Shown here: piece by piece, positions 41,932-52,455 of the stretch
Layout of the letters: every line of letters begins with the position of its first letter
Numbering within the stretch: the stretch's first letter is position 1
NCBI GenBank assembly: GCA_947471745.1
Contig: CANJKZ010000269.1
Location: 620,001-684,000 of the forward strand
Direction of reading: 5' to 3'
Origin: Closterium sp. Naga37s-1
Lineage: Eukaryota; Streptophyta; Zygnematophyceae; Desmidiales; Closteriaceae
DNA length: 64,000 nucleotides
Position numbers and translations under genes: made by a program
Notes under the pieces: generated by a model
The model's input: the letters and a program-made list of their open reading frames with translations, nothing else
Database searches by the model: none
Told to the model about the DNA's origin: nothing

Positions 41932-43551
41932 GTTCACTTGTCCAGCGCCGGATCCTCCACTACGTTCATGTCGCCCATCACCAGGACATTCGGCAGCTTC
42001 GGTAAGGTGCTCAGGAAAGGCTCCAGGCAGTCTCTGTAAAAGGGAGCCCTGTTCTCCGGTAAGTACATCGCAATCAGGAGCAGCTCCAGGTCACCCCAAC
42101 GGATCACCACCCCCGCCAGCCTTCCTGATATATGTGTGTACGTGTCCGTGAAGTGCATCCCAGGCACAAAGCTCAGCACCGCTACACCTCCTGCCGACCC
42201 GGCTGGCCCCACGGCCAACACCGCAGACGGCTTTATTTGAGTCCAGAAATTGTGGTCTGCCTGAATACGCGTTTCTGTGAGTATTGCAACATCCGCCTTG
42301 TTCCTTAGCCAGTCTTTGCATTTGGTCTGCTTCCCTGCACTGCTGAGCCCGTTGATGTTAAGCTCGCATAAATTGATTGAATTCCTCTTATTCATTTAAA
42401 AACTGGTGAGAAGCCCCTTCGCATCCATGGGCTGCATTCTGGTACAAGACTCCTGACACACGTGCGCCGCTGTCACCGGCCGCAACATACATCCGCACAG
42501 CATGAGGACTACCGCTACTGCTACGACTGCCGTAACAAATATGGGTCTGCCATCCTTCCCCCCTCTGTACTCCATCAGATGTGCAACTCCGGAGCAACAC
42601 ACACCACTCGCCCGTCCAGGTGACTACTTGGTGAAGTCCTTCCAGAACGTAGCCAAGTTGATTGCTCCCTTGCTAGCGCGGGTAGCAGCTCCCGGCTTCG
42701 CCAGATTGGTCTTTTGACGGAGCGACGCAACGTGCGCCGACGCTTATTCAAAGCTGGCACCCTGCGCCTTGTCGCAGGTTGCAAACACACATACCCAGTC
42801 CTCCCGCGACCCCACTGTGGAGGTGAGTACAATGGCTGGGTCCTTGAGGATATCTTTCGTAAGCACTGTAACTTTCAGCGATGCAGCTGCGGGGAGGGAT
42901 TGGAGCCGGGATGTCAGTAAAAGCCGGGGAAAACAGCAGGAGCGGTAAAGGTAAGAAAAGCAACACACGGATACCGTTTATCTCATGGACATTCCTGACA
43001 GTCAGGGTCCATTTGCCGATGCTGGGTTGACGCTCCGTGACGTAGGCGTTATGATACTGCGTCATGTGCTGACCCTTGCAGTAAGTGCAGGATAGTGTAC
43101 CAACAGCTTCCTCCCAGGGTTCGACAGGTCCGTAACCGCATGACGCCACGGATCCTCATCGTTTTCGTGCTCGATCACCAACCCCCGCACCTTATTAGTG
43201 TCCATCCGCGTAACTGGATCCTGCACTCTATGAAAGCCCACACCCTTGTCAAAAGCAGCTTTCCCTTTTTTCAGCAGCGTAACCTCCGTCAGCATCTTGC
43301 GGATCAGATCAGGAGAGATGCCAGCTGGGACCGACTTCAACAAAACCTCCACTGCATCTGGGTTCAGCTGACGCTCACGCCTGTAAGTCGCATTCTCCGG
43401 GTGCTGCCGGTCAAGCGTCAAAGACACACCTTTCCCCAGCTCGTGCTCGATCGACCGCATCCAGACAAAGACAGCGTCACTCGCGTGCTGGAAGGTAACC
43501 TGAAGCCTGCCGAACCTCTTCTTCGACAACCATGCCGGCAGCAGTTCCTGG
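41932..43551 (-). mobile_element. LINE, minus strand: endonuclease and ORF1 part
   Basis: An ORF at 41,934-42,395 encodes an apurinic-type endonuclease domain: LCELNINGL near its start, ILTETRIQ at about residue 38, and VMGDMNVVEDP near its end (the GDxN metal-site motif). It is cut off at 41,934 by the copia B boundary, so the rest of the endonuclease and the RT are missing. ORF1 lies upstream. Residues at 43,062-43,529 (KKRFGRLQVTFQHASDAVF) continue from the piece at 48,309. A CTYCKGQHMTQYH zinc-knuckle-like segment near 43,075 is in another frame, so a frameshift lies between them. About 350 bp between ORF1 and the endonuclease frame are not clearly coding. There is no poly-A tail in the window. 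Confidence 0.85.
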
Positions 43552-44061
43552 TGATGGAAAGCGAGCGAATCTGGAGAGCATACAAGAGATTAAGTCCGCC
43601 GACTTCGACGGAACATTGCGTGCAGCTCACGTAGCGTTAAACTATGAGCAGGTACGCGTTGGAAAGGACTTAATCTCGACTTTCCAGAATGGTAACGCAC
43701 GTCTTCAACCAAGATCTAGGCCGATCGCTATCGCGATTTAAGTGCGACGGGGTATCCTGGCGAAATTACTTGGTAGCCATGGATTAGATCAAGAAAGTAG
43801 CTTTAGCAAGAGTTCAGATCTGCAAAGTGACGAGTTGGTCAAACCCTACCAACCCAACCCTCGCCTTACAACAATCCCCAACAACCCAAAGTGCCAAACT
43901 AGCAACACCAAAGGTGTTGTAGTGAATAGCAAAGGTTTGTTGGTGCTTGTTGGGTGCGAGATCTATTCCAGCCCGCAACAAGTCTAGCAAGTACATTTTG
44001 CCCAAACCCTTAGCCCACAACCAGCTAGAGCAAAATACCACAACCACCTACACAATCAACA
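43552..44061 (-). repeat. 3' LTR of the RT-less copia
   Basis: It is 510 bp, from TGATGGAAAGCG to CAATCAACA on the plus strand, and pairs with 47,799-48,308. Confidence 0.93.
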
Positions 44062-44490
44062 CTCCCCCTTGCTCGTGCTGGTACGCGTTGGAAAGGGCTT
44101 AATCTCGACTTTCCAGAATGGTAACGCACGCCTTCAACCAAGATCTAGGCCGATCGCTATCGCGATTTAAGTGCGACGGGGTATCCTGGCGAAATTACTT
44201 GGCAGCCATGGATTAGATCAAGAAAGTAGCTTTAGCAAGAGTTCAGATCTGCAAAGTGACGAGTTGGTCAAACCCTACCAACCCAACCCTCGCCTTACAA
44301 CAATCCCCAACAACCCAAAGTGCCAAACCAGCAACACCAAAGGTGTTGTAGTGAATAGCAAAGGTTTGTTGGTGCTTGTTGGGTGCGAGATCAATTGCAG
44401 CCCGCAACAAGTCTAGCAAGTACATTTTGCCCAAACCCTTAGCCCACAACCAGCTAGAGCAAAATACCACAACCACCTACACAATCAACA
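44062..44490 (-). repeat. Tandem duplication of 20 bp of PPT plus 409 bp of LTR
   Basis: After the 3' LTR, the polypurine-side segment ctcccccttgctcgtgctgg is followed by a second copy of LTR sequence from gtacgcgttggaaagg to caatcaaca. The same ctcccccttgctcgtgctgg then occurs again at 44,491. The two LTR copies differ at only a few sites. Confidence 0.93.
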
Positions 44491-47400
44491 CTCCCCCTTG
44501 CTCGTGCTGGAGGTGGCTGAACACCACTGGGCAAAATCCTTCACTCCACTCCCCCTTGCCCAGGAATGGGCGCCATCCACAGCATGATGTCGTCAAGGCA
44601 GAGAAGCACCAGCCCTCCCACATCCTGCTCAGGCACCATGCCAACATGGGGCTGCATCCCCAACAACAACATGCACACACCATGTCTCTCAAAGGGAAGG
44701 AAGATGAGCCATAAGGCAGAAATCAAGCCCAACCTTACCCCTATCAGCATCCACAAGCATGCACTCCTCTCAATCATGCTCCTCATGATCATGCATGCAA
44801 GCATAATGTGCGTTTGGTGTAAACATGTCAGGTGGCCGGGAGATGCGTGTGGTGCGGCGGAGAGGTGATGCCTCCCCCTGCTCCAAACTTTGCAGCTTCT
44901 CCTTCCAAGTCACTCTCTTCATGGGGGACCGTGGTGACTTGGACAGCTGCTGCTGCAGTAGTTGCTGCCACCTACCCACAGGAACAGGCGGTGTATATTG
45001 CTGTGGTGGCTGCTGCGGGTTCTCTTGTTGCTGCTGCTGCCCCTGTGGCTGCTTCGGGTCATGGGCTGGTGCGTTAGGGTCAGGGGTAGAACCAGCAGTT
45101 GGTGACTCCTCATGGTGAGGTGCAGCTGCCTTTTGTTCCTCTTGCTGCTCCTCTACCTCCTCTCCAGGGTCCTCCCATGTCCCCTCAAAGATGGAAGAGG
45201 TGTAGGGATCCTGGAGGGAGCTCCCAACTGTACTAGCACCATGCTCCTTCCACCCCTTGTAGCTCAGCCCCTCATGGAAAACCACGTCCCGGCTTTCCAC
45301 CACCCGCTGATCTACCACACTCCACAACATCCAAGCCTTGCTCCTCTCTGACACCCCAAGAAAAATGCCCCATTGTGCCTTGGGTTCCAGCTTCCTCCGT
45401 TACTGGTCGGGCACTTTGTACTGCGCCATGCACCCCCATGTACCGTGCCATGGACACACTAGGCACCTTCCTGGTCCACATGAAGTATGGGCTCTTGCCC
45501 CCTAGCCCCTTGCTGCCCATCCGGTTCTTAACCCAGTTGGCATATTGCACTGCTGCCCCCCACCAAGTATGGTCCAGCTGCGCATGAGCAAGCATGGCTC
45601 GGGCAAGGTCAATGAGGGTCCGGTTTAGCCTCTCCGCTGCCCCATTTTGCTGCGGCGTGTAGGCAACTGAAAGCTGGTGGGTGATGCCCTTATCTTCAAG
45701 GAAAGACTCCAGATCCTTCCCCATGTACTCCCCACCCCGATCAGACCTTAGTATCTTCACCTTGGCATCGGCTTCCCTCTCCGCATAGCGTATCCAACGC
45801 TTGAAGACCTTGGCCACCTCATCCTTGGTTTTCACCAAGGTAACCCAACTTAGGCGGCTGAATTCATCCAAGAAGGTGATGAAGTATTTGCTGCCCTTCT
45901 CCCTATCCGGTGTTTGCATGGGGCCACACACATCCGTGTGCACCAACTCAAAAGGTGCGCAGGCTCTAGTGGTGGAGGTAGGGAAGGAGGTCCTTGGCAG
46001 CATCCCGGTCGTGCAATCAGGGCACTTGCTTGGCTGCCCACCACCCTCCTTGATCTCCACACCCTTCAGCTCCCCCTTCTTCACACACTCCACAAGCTGC
46101 TGCCTTCCCACATGCCCCATGCGTAGGTGCAGCAAATCTGCCGTCACCTGCTCCACGTCCCTCCAACGGGTGCTACAAGCGGCTTCCTCGGCTTCAACAC
46201 CATGTGACCTCTCCACCTGAGGCACACAAACTGGAACAAGGTATAGACCCTTCTCTAACTTGGCCTCCATCACCACAGCTTCACCCTTGCGAACCGTGCA
46301 CCCTCCCATGGTGAAGGTGCATATGTATTCTTGCCTCGCAAGCTGAGAGCATGAGAGAAGGTTGGCTGCCAATCCAGGAACATGAAGCATACCCTTCACA
46401 TTCAGCACCTCCCCCTCCTTCCCCTTGACGGTGATGGTGCCGATGCCGATTGCTTGCAGCGTATCTCCGCTCCCCACAATCACATTTCTGGAGTTAGGTG
46501 GGAGGGAGTGATAGGTGGTGAAGAGGTCGCGCCGAGGTACTATTCCACAGGTTGCCCCAGAGTCTAGAATGAGCTGATCGGGGTCAGCCAACACACGACC
46601 AGCAAGCGCCGTCTCCTTCTCCAAGGATAAGAAGGAGAAACCATCATCCGATGAGTCCTCCTTTCCCTTCTTATCCTCGTTTTCCGCCGCTGCTGCCGCT
46701 TTCTCTTTGCTGCCCTTCTTGTTTCATGCTCCATTCTTCATCCTCCTCTCCACCCACTCAGGCCTAGTGACAGGTGGAGCCTCTCCTGGGTACCCTTGAG
46801 GCTTCCACCCATCTGGTCGGCTCCAACACTCCTTCCAAGAGTGCTTCCGGTTGCATCCAGGGACAAGGCACTTGTCGAGCTCCTTCTTCTTCCCCCCACC
46901 TCCTTGCCGCTGCTGGTACTTCTTGGAGGCAGCTCTATCTCCTGCCCCCATTCCCCCTTCTACCCCTCTACCAGCATCACGTTTGCGAGCCTCATCAGAA
47001 ACCAAAACCTCCCATATCCAGGCCTTGGTCCATTTCTGCTGCTCAAGGTGAAGGTACTGCAGTAGGGCCTCGTTTGCCTCTTGGTCCAGCCCCTGGAGTG
47101 CGGTGTAGATCATCTCCTTCTCATCTACTTTGTAGTTCAACTCCTCCAAGGCCCTCACATACTCATCCACCCTCTGGAGATACTGCACCATGGTCTCTCC
47201 ATCACCATAGTTGCGTTCCATGGTGTAGAACTGCTTCCTCCAGGCGAGTATGCTTAGCAACCCATTTTGCAAATGTCGATCTTGAACTCTCTTCCATGCT
47301 TGGGCAGCTGCTCCTTGCTTCCCCTTCAAGTCAATCAGCATCTTTAGGAGCTCTAGTTGGCCTTCCAAAGCCCAACACAGGTACTGGAACGCTTGCTTGT

Positions 47401-47798
47401 CCTTGCGGTCCCATGCTTCCTGTGCCTTAAATAGCCCCTCCGCACTAAGCCGTTGCCTTCCGGTTCGCGGTGCTGCTGATCCACCTCCACTTCCCTCACT
47501 TATGAATGAGCTAGAGGCTCCCCTAGCCCCTGCTCCCTCTTGGCTAGACACTCCAGCAGATGCCTCTGCTTCATCAGCTCCAGGTCTTCGCTCCGATCCC
47601 TCCAAAACGCCTTCTAGGTCTTTGATACCTAGCCAAAGTGTAAACTGGAACCGCCATAGCGAAAAATCCGAGCCGGTGAACCTAGGAGGGCCACCTAATT
47701 TCTGGGCCATGACCAACCCTAGATCTGGAGTTCCTTAAACCAATTCGAAATATGATGAAAAGAGGGAATGTCGCAGGCCTAACCAGCTCTGATATCAC

Positions 47799-48308
47799 TG
47801 ATGGAAAGCGAGCGAATCTGGAGAGCGTACAAGAGATTAAGTCCGCCGACTTCGACGGAACATTGCGTGCAGCTCACGTAGCGTTAAACTATGAGCAGGT
47901 ACGCGTTGGAAAGGGCTTAATCTCGACTTTCCAGAATGATAACGCACGCCTTCAACCAAGATTTAGGCCGATCGCTATCGCGATTTAAGTGCGACGGGGT
48001 ATCCTGGCGAAATTACTTGGCAGCCATGGATTAGATCAAGAAAGTAGCTTTAGCAAGAGTTCAGATCTGCAAAGTGACGAGTTGGTCAAACCCTACCAAC
48101 CCAACCCTCGCCTTACAACAATCCCCAACAACCCAAAGTGCCAAACTAGCAACACCAAAGGTGTTGTAGTGAATAGCAAAGGTTTGTTGGTGCTTGTTGG
48201 GTGCGAGATCAATTCCAGCCCGCAACAAGTCTAGCAAGTACATTTTGCCCAAACCCTTAGCCCACAACCAGCTAGAGCAAAATACCACAACCACCTACAC
48301 AATCAACA
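47799..48308 (-). repeat. 5' LTR of the RT-less copia
   Basis: It is 510 bp. It is bounded on the inner side by the PBS (plus strand ctctgatatcac) and on the outer side by target duplication CCTGG. Confidence 0.93.
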
Positions 48309-48876
48309 CCTGGTACTTCGTGGTCGTCTGAGCATCAGCCGTTAGCGAGGCCTTCCAGAAGTCCAGGTGAGCAACAACCGTAGCCTTCAACTTTGGGACC
48401 TCACTTTCCCATTTGATGGGAATGAGGAGCGTGATCGGGAAACTCACTTGAGTGGTGAGAAGATGAACCGCGGCCGGATCGAAATCGTCGTCGTCGTCAC
48501 TGTCCCAACACTCATTGTCATCCGCATACTTGCTGCAACCCGCTGTCACACCCTCAGGTACCTCAGCCGCACGATCTGGCATACCAGCAGACGACGTGCT
48601 CGGCTGCGGATGCTTAGTCACACCACCTTCTTCCTCTCTGTCCTTAAGCCCGTTGACCTTCAGAGCACATAAACGTACTTGTAAGGAGACTTTCGCCGAC
48701 TCGTCCAACATGCCAGTAGCCGACTTGGGAAAAGCTTGAGGCGAGGCTTGCGCTGAGACCAATGGACTTTTCTCAGGAGAATGTTCCGTGCTTGTCAGAG
48801 GGGTGTTGTCAGCAGTGACGCTAACCTTCCCTCCAAGCTTCCCCTCTCCCTGTCCATTGCGTCGTCCGACCGCCAT
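48309..48876 (-). pseudogene. LINE ORF1, N-terminal part, separated by a copia insertion
   Basis: The minus-strand frame from Met at 48,876 (MAVGRRNGQGEGKLGG) holds a Ser/Thr/Pro-rich start. An acidic patch (DSDDDDDFDP, near residue 128) follows, and then a segment ending TTTKYQ exactly at the target duplication CCTGG. The ORF1 sequence resumes at 43,551 on the other side of the inserted copia (LSKKRFGRLQ). The join is within a codon run and the two halves make a typical LINE ORF1 layout: variable N-terminus, central fold, zinc knuckle. The gene is disrupted by the insertion. Confidence 0.8.
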
Positions 48877-49687
48877 TGTGCAATGATGAGATTAGAGGAA
48901 CAGGCTGGATAAGAAGCCTGATAAAAACCCTCAGCTGAGCACGATTATGCTTTGATGCTTGTCTGTGCCGTTGCTTTTGTAGCTTGTTGAAACTGTTGCC
49001 CGATAGTAGAACTCAACCGAGCCTCGTAAGGAAACAATATCAGTGTTAAATGGCAATGTCTGGGAAAGGATAACGAAATCTGCTTGTCTGGCGGGACCGG
49101 ATCGAGGAAACAATTCGCATTTAGCAGTCAGAACCTAGGACGCCGAGATAGTACCAACAAACCTGACTTCGTGGCTTGAACCTTGGTTGTTCCTACGACC
49201 AGGTAAGATTCACCAATGTTCTCGTTTTGAACACAAATGAGTAATTCTTCGTTATTCAGCACTGTGTTTACCCGACTAAATACATCCTAGGGTTTAATCC
49301 ACCTTGGGCACAGTGGTGTATCTATTATCAGGGTGTAAATGTACAGGAGCTCATCCTGTATGTTGTTTTTCCTCTTAATAGAAGTCAAAAGCTTGTGTTA
49401 TAGCTTGAGCTGAACAGCTCCAATATTGTGCCTAGGGCGGATATCGTCCACGCACTACCATTTTACCCGATATGGTAGTGTTTACCAAAAAGGGGGTCTC
49501 ATGCGGCATCGTTACATAATTCGGGTTTATAACAAAAGCGCAGATAGCACTAGACCCACCCCCCAGAGCGGAAGGGTGGGGGGAAGGAGGGCTGAGGGTG
49601 ATGGGAAGGAGAGTGAGAGTGCGCGAGGAAGGAGAGAGAGAGTGCGGGTGCAAGGAGAGAGAGAGAGAGAGTGCGAGAGGAGGGAGA
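48877..49687. other. LINE 5' flank, hairpin and GA-rich tract
   Basis: The left part may be LINE 5' untranslated region; its limit is not visible. A perfect 9-bp stem (CACTACCAT / ATGGTAGTG) with a 10-nt loop lies at 49,453-49,480. Segment 49,600-49,687 is GA-rich (gagagagagag). I see no gene. Confidence 0.45.
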
Positions 49688-49819
49688 TGTCAGAAAGTAG
49701 AAAGAATGAATGACTAGAATGACAGCAGTACAGGGTTTGTATAGCAAAACCTAATTCGGCTATACCCCATAAGGAGTGCCCCACAACAGCCTAGAGCATA
49801 TAAATGCATAGTTCTGACA
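49688..49819 (-). repeat. 3' LTR of the left-arm copia
   Basis: The plus strand runs TGTCAGAAAGTAG to AGTTCTGACA, 132 bp. It resembles the 135-bp LTRs of the young element but is clearly diverged. Confidence 0.82.
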
Positions 49820-52455
49820 CACCCCCATAGGCAAAGTGGGGGACAAGCAAGAGAACGAAGCAAGGTCAAGCTCAGGGAGGATCACAACGTCACCACGCAG
49901 TCCGAGCACAAGCACATGGCCACAAGGCCAGTTCACATGCAGAGTTATATATAAAGAAGAACAAGCAGTACAGTGATCACAGCCTAGCATGCAGGTATAA
50001 GTATATAGACCACAGTACAAGCAAATTCAAGAAGTGAGCAAGTGAGGCCAAGTAGGCACAAGGCCTAGAACAGTACAGAAACGCTGATGATCACAAGGCT
50101 GAAGTGCCTTGGTGAAGATATCAGCAGTGTTGGCCTGAGAGGCCACGTAAACAAGACGAAGCTGACCCCGCTGCTGCAGCTCTCGAGCAAGGAAGTAGCG
50201 CAGAGCGATGTGCTTCGTTCTGTGCTCCAGTCTGTGCTCCTGTCACAAGGCAATCATGGCCTTGTTGTCGACGTACAGAACTGGAGGAGAACGAGGCGCC
50301 TCTCCCAAGTCGGTCAGCAGGTAGGTGAGCCAGCGTAACTCCTGTGCAGCCATGGCCCCTGCGTAGATCTCAGCCTCACAGCTGGAGCTGAGAACAGAAG
50401 ACGAGCGGGTAGACCACCACGAAACAGAACCGGAGCCAAGGCTGAAGGTGTAACCCAGTGACGACCACTGCGTAGCCAAGTCGTCAACCCAAGAAGCGTC
50501 AGCGTGACCAGTGAGGACAACACGAGCCCGTCCTCCAAGCACGAGCCCCATGCCCGACGTACTGCACAAGTAGCGCATCACCCTCTTAGCGGCCTTCCAG
50601 TGCTCTGGTCGGTGTCTCTCGGGCGCATCGTAGCGTGCCAGGATGCTAAGAGGGTAAGCAAGGTCAGGTCGAGTGCAGGTCATCAGGTACATGAGGCAGC
50701 CCACAAGCTCTGGATACGGGCCACTCGGCTCTACGGACTCATCCGAAGGCAGAGCTGAGAGCGAGTGACCGGTAGGCAGAGGAGTGGACTGTGGCGAGGA
50801 GTACGTGAAGCGGAAGCGCTGAAGGACCTGCTGCACCATGTGTGACTGAGTCAAGGTAATGGTGCGCCGTGCTCTGTCCCGGGTGATCTGCAAGCCAAGA
50901 TAGCTGCGCAGCTCACCCAGGTCTGTGCACGTGTGTCTCCTCTGCAGCTCCGACTTCACGTGGGCCAGTCCAGCAGTGTCAGCAGTGGCAAAGACCAAGT
51001 CGTCGACGTACACGAGGATGTAGAACGGCGGCAGCGAAGTGTCGGTGAGTAGAAACAGCGACGGGTCAGCAATAGAAGGAGGCTCCACTGGGTACCTGCA
51101 GGAAACGACCCAGTGAAGCCAGGTGGGCGGCGCAGCCAGATCTCCTCGTGCAGGCTGCCCTGTAGGAAAGCAGTGCTCAAGTCAAGGGAGTGAAGCTCGT
51201 AGTCACGCTGAGCGGCGACGTGCAGCAGTACCCGAAGAGTGGTCATCTTCGGGGTAGGGGAGAAGGTCTGGAAGAAGTCAATTCCCTGTCGCTGACTGAA
51301 GCCTCGTGCAACGTAACGCGCCTTGAAGACAGGCGGAGAACCCGGCGGCCGCTTCACCCTGAAAATCCACATGCCACTGACGATGCTCGCCCCAGGTGGG
51401 GGAACCTCGTTGACGTAAGTGCCAGTGGACTTCCAGGATGCCATCTCTGCGTCCATGGCTGACTGCCACTGAGAGGAGTAGGGACCCTCTATCGCCTCTG
51501 CGTAAGAGCGCGAGGTCGCGATGTCTGGTGCATCCGGGTCTCCCTCAGGTGCAATCAGCATGGACACGAGATGAGGTACAGCGGCTGCAAAACACTCAAA
51601 GTCCTCCTGCCTGTCCTCAAGGACGTCCGTGCCAAGAGCACACTCACCCCCGACGGACAGAGGACAGACAAACTCTGACTCAGCAACAAGGCCAGCGGCG
51701 TAGTCTAGACGACAAGCGGCGGCAAAGTGAACCAGCTCAGGAACAAGAGCAGACGCAGCAGTAGACTCAAAAGAAGGGTCAGTGACAACAGTGGCCAGGA
51801 GACGCGTGACAGTAGGACTAGCAGCACGAAGGGAGTCAGACTCCGGGTCAGGGACGGCAGGAAGAGAGGACGCAGGAGGAGACGACAGAGGGATACGCAG
51901 TGGAACAGAGGAAGGACGAAGTGCCATCTGGTGCGTGCCGGGGACAGGAGGAGGACGCTGACGCGGAACACGACGACCGGTGCGAGCAACGCGAACAGGC
52001 AACGCAGGACAAGACTCAGTCTGACGACGCTCCGCAAGACGTCCGGTCGGCCCAGTGTAAGGAGAAGTACCAGGCAGTGGGGAGGCTGGCTGTAACTGCG
52101 ACTGCGATTGGTCAGGCGGTGGACACAGTAAGGGAGGAGTAGGACCAGTAGAAGGCGGGAGACCAAGAACCTGCTGAAGGAGTGGAACGAAGTACGGCCG
52201 CGGCCGCGCAGCGCCTCCAGAACAAGCAGAGACAGCACCAGTACCCCCAGCTCTAGGGTCTCCAGCTCCAACTCCTGCAGCACCACCAGCTCCAGCAGCT
52301 CCAGGACCTCCAGTACGAGCACCTCCGGGACCAGCGGCTCCAGCACCTCCAGCAGCTCCAGCACCAGTAGTACCTCCAGCTCCAGCAGCACCTCCAGCAG
52401 CTCCAGCTCCAGCAGCACCTCCAGCTCCAGCAGCTCCAGTACCTCCAGTACGAGC
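49688..52455 (-). mobile_element. Copia 3' half on minus strand (left arm of head-to-head pair)
   Basis: The 3' LTR (49,688-49,819, 132 bp) is preceded on the minus strand by polypurine CTATGGGGGTG. RNase H and RT follow (SSCEAEIYAGAMA near 50,370; VYVDDLVFATADT near 51,000; QTFSPTPKMTT near 51,260), then an Ala/Pro/Gly-rich linker up to about 52,455. Gag, protease, integrase and the 5' LTR are missing. It is close to the young copia at 29,273. It has few internal breaks apart from the lost 5' half. Confidence 0.88.

Larger units (their letters stand above)
43552..48308 (-). mobile_element. Ty1/copia element lacking RT-RNase H, TSD CCTGG
   Basis: CCTGG at 43,547-43,551 and 48,309-48,313 flanks the element. 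LTRs of 510 bp (43,552-44,061 and 47,799-48,308) differ at about seven sites, so it is young. On the minus strand a PBS-like GATATCAGAGCTGG follows the 5' LTR. Gag (46.7-47.7 kb) begins MVMAQKLGGPPRFTGSDFS and has the Cys/His motif CLVPGCNRKHSWKEC. Protease (LILDSGATCGIVPRRD near 46,560) and integrase (HTDVCGPMQT, SDRGGEYMGKDLES, TPQQNGAAERLNR; 45.3-46 kb) follow, then a Gln/Pro-rich linker ending near 44,770. RT and RNase H are absent. It is a deletion derivative with few other breaks, inserted in the LINE ORF1. Confidence 0.93.

Noticed and set aside
44541-44804. Hydrophobic minus-strand ORF at the 3' end of the RT-less copia, possibly a captured gene or envelope-like protein
   Set aside because: It is short, shows no signal or family motif, and overlaps other open frames; composition is the simpler explanation.
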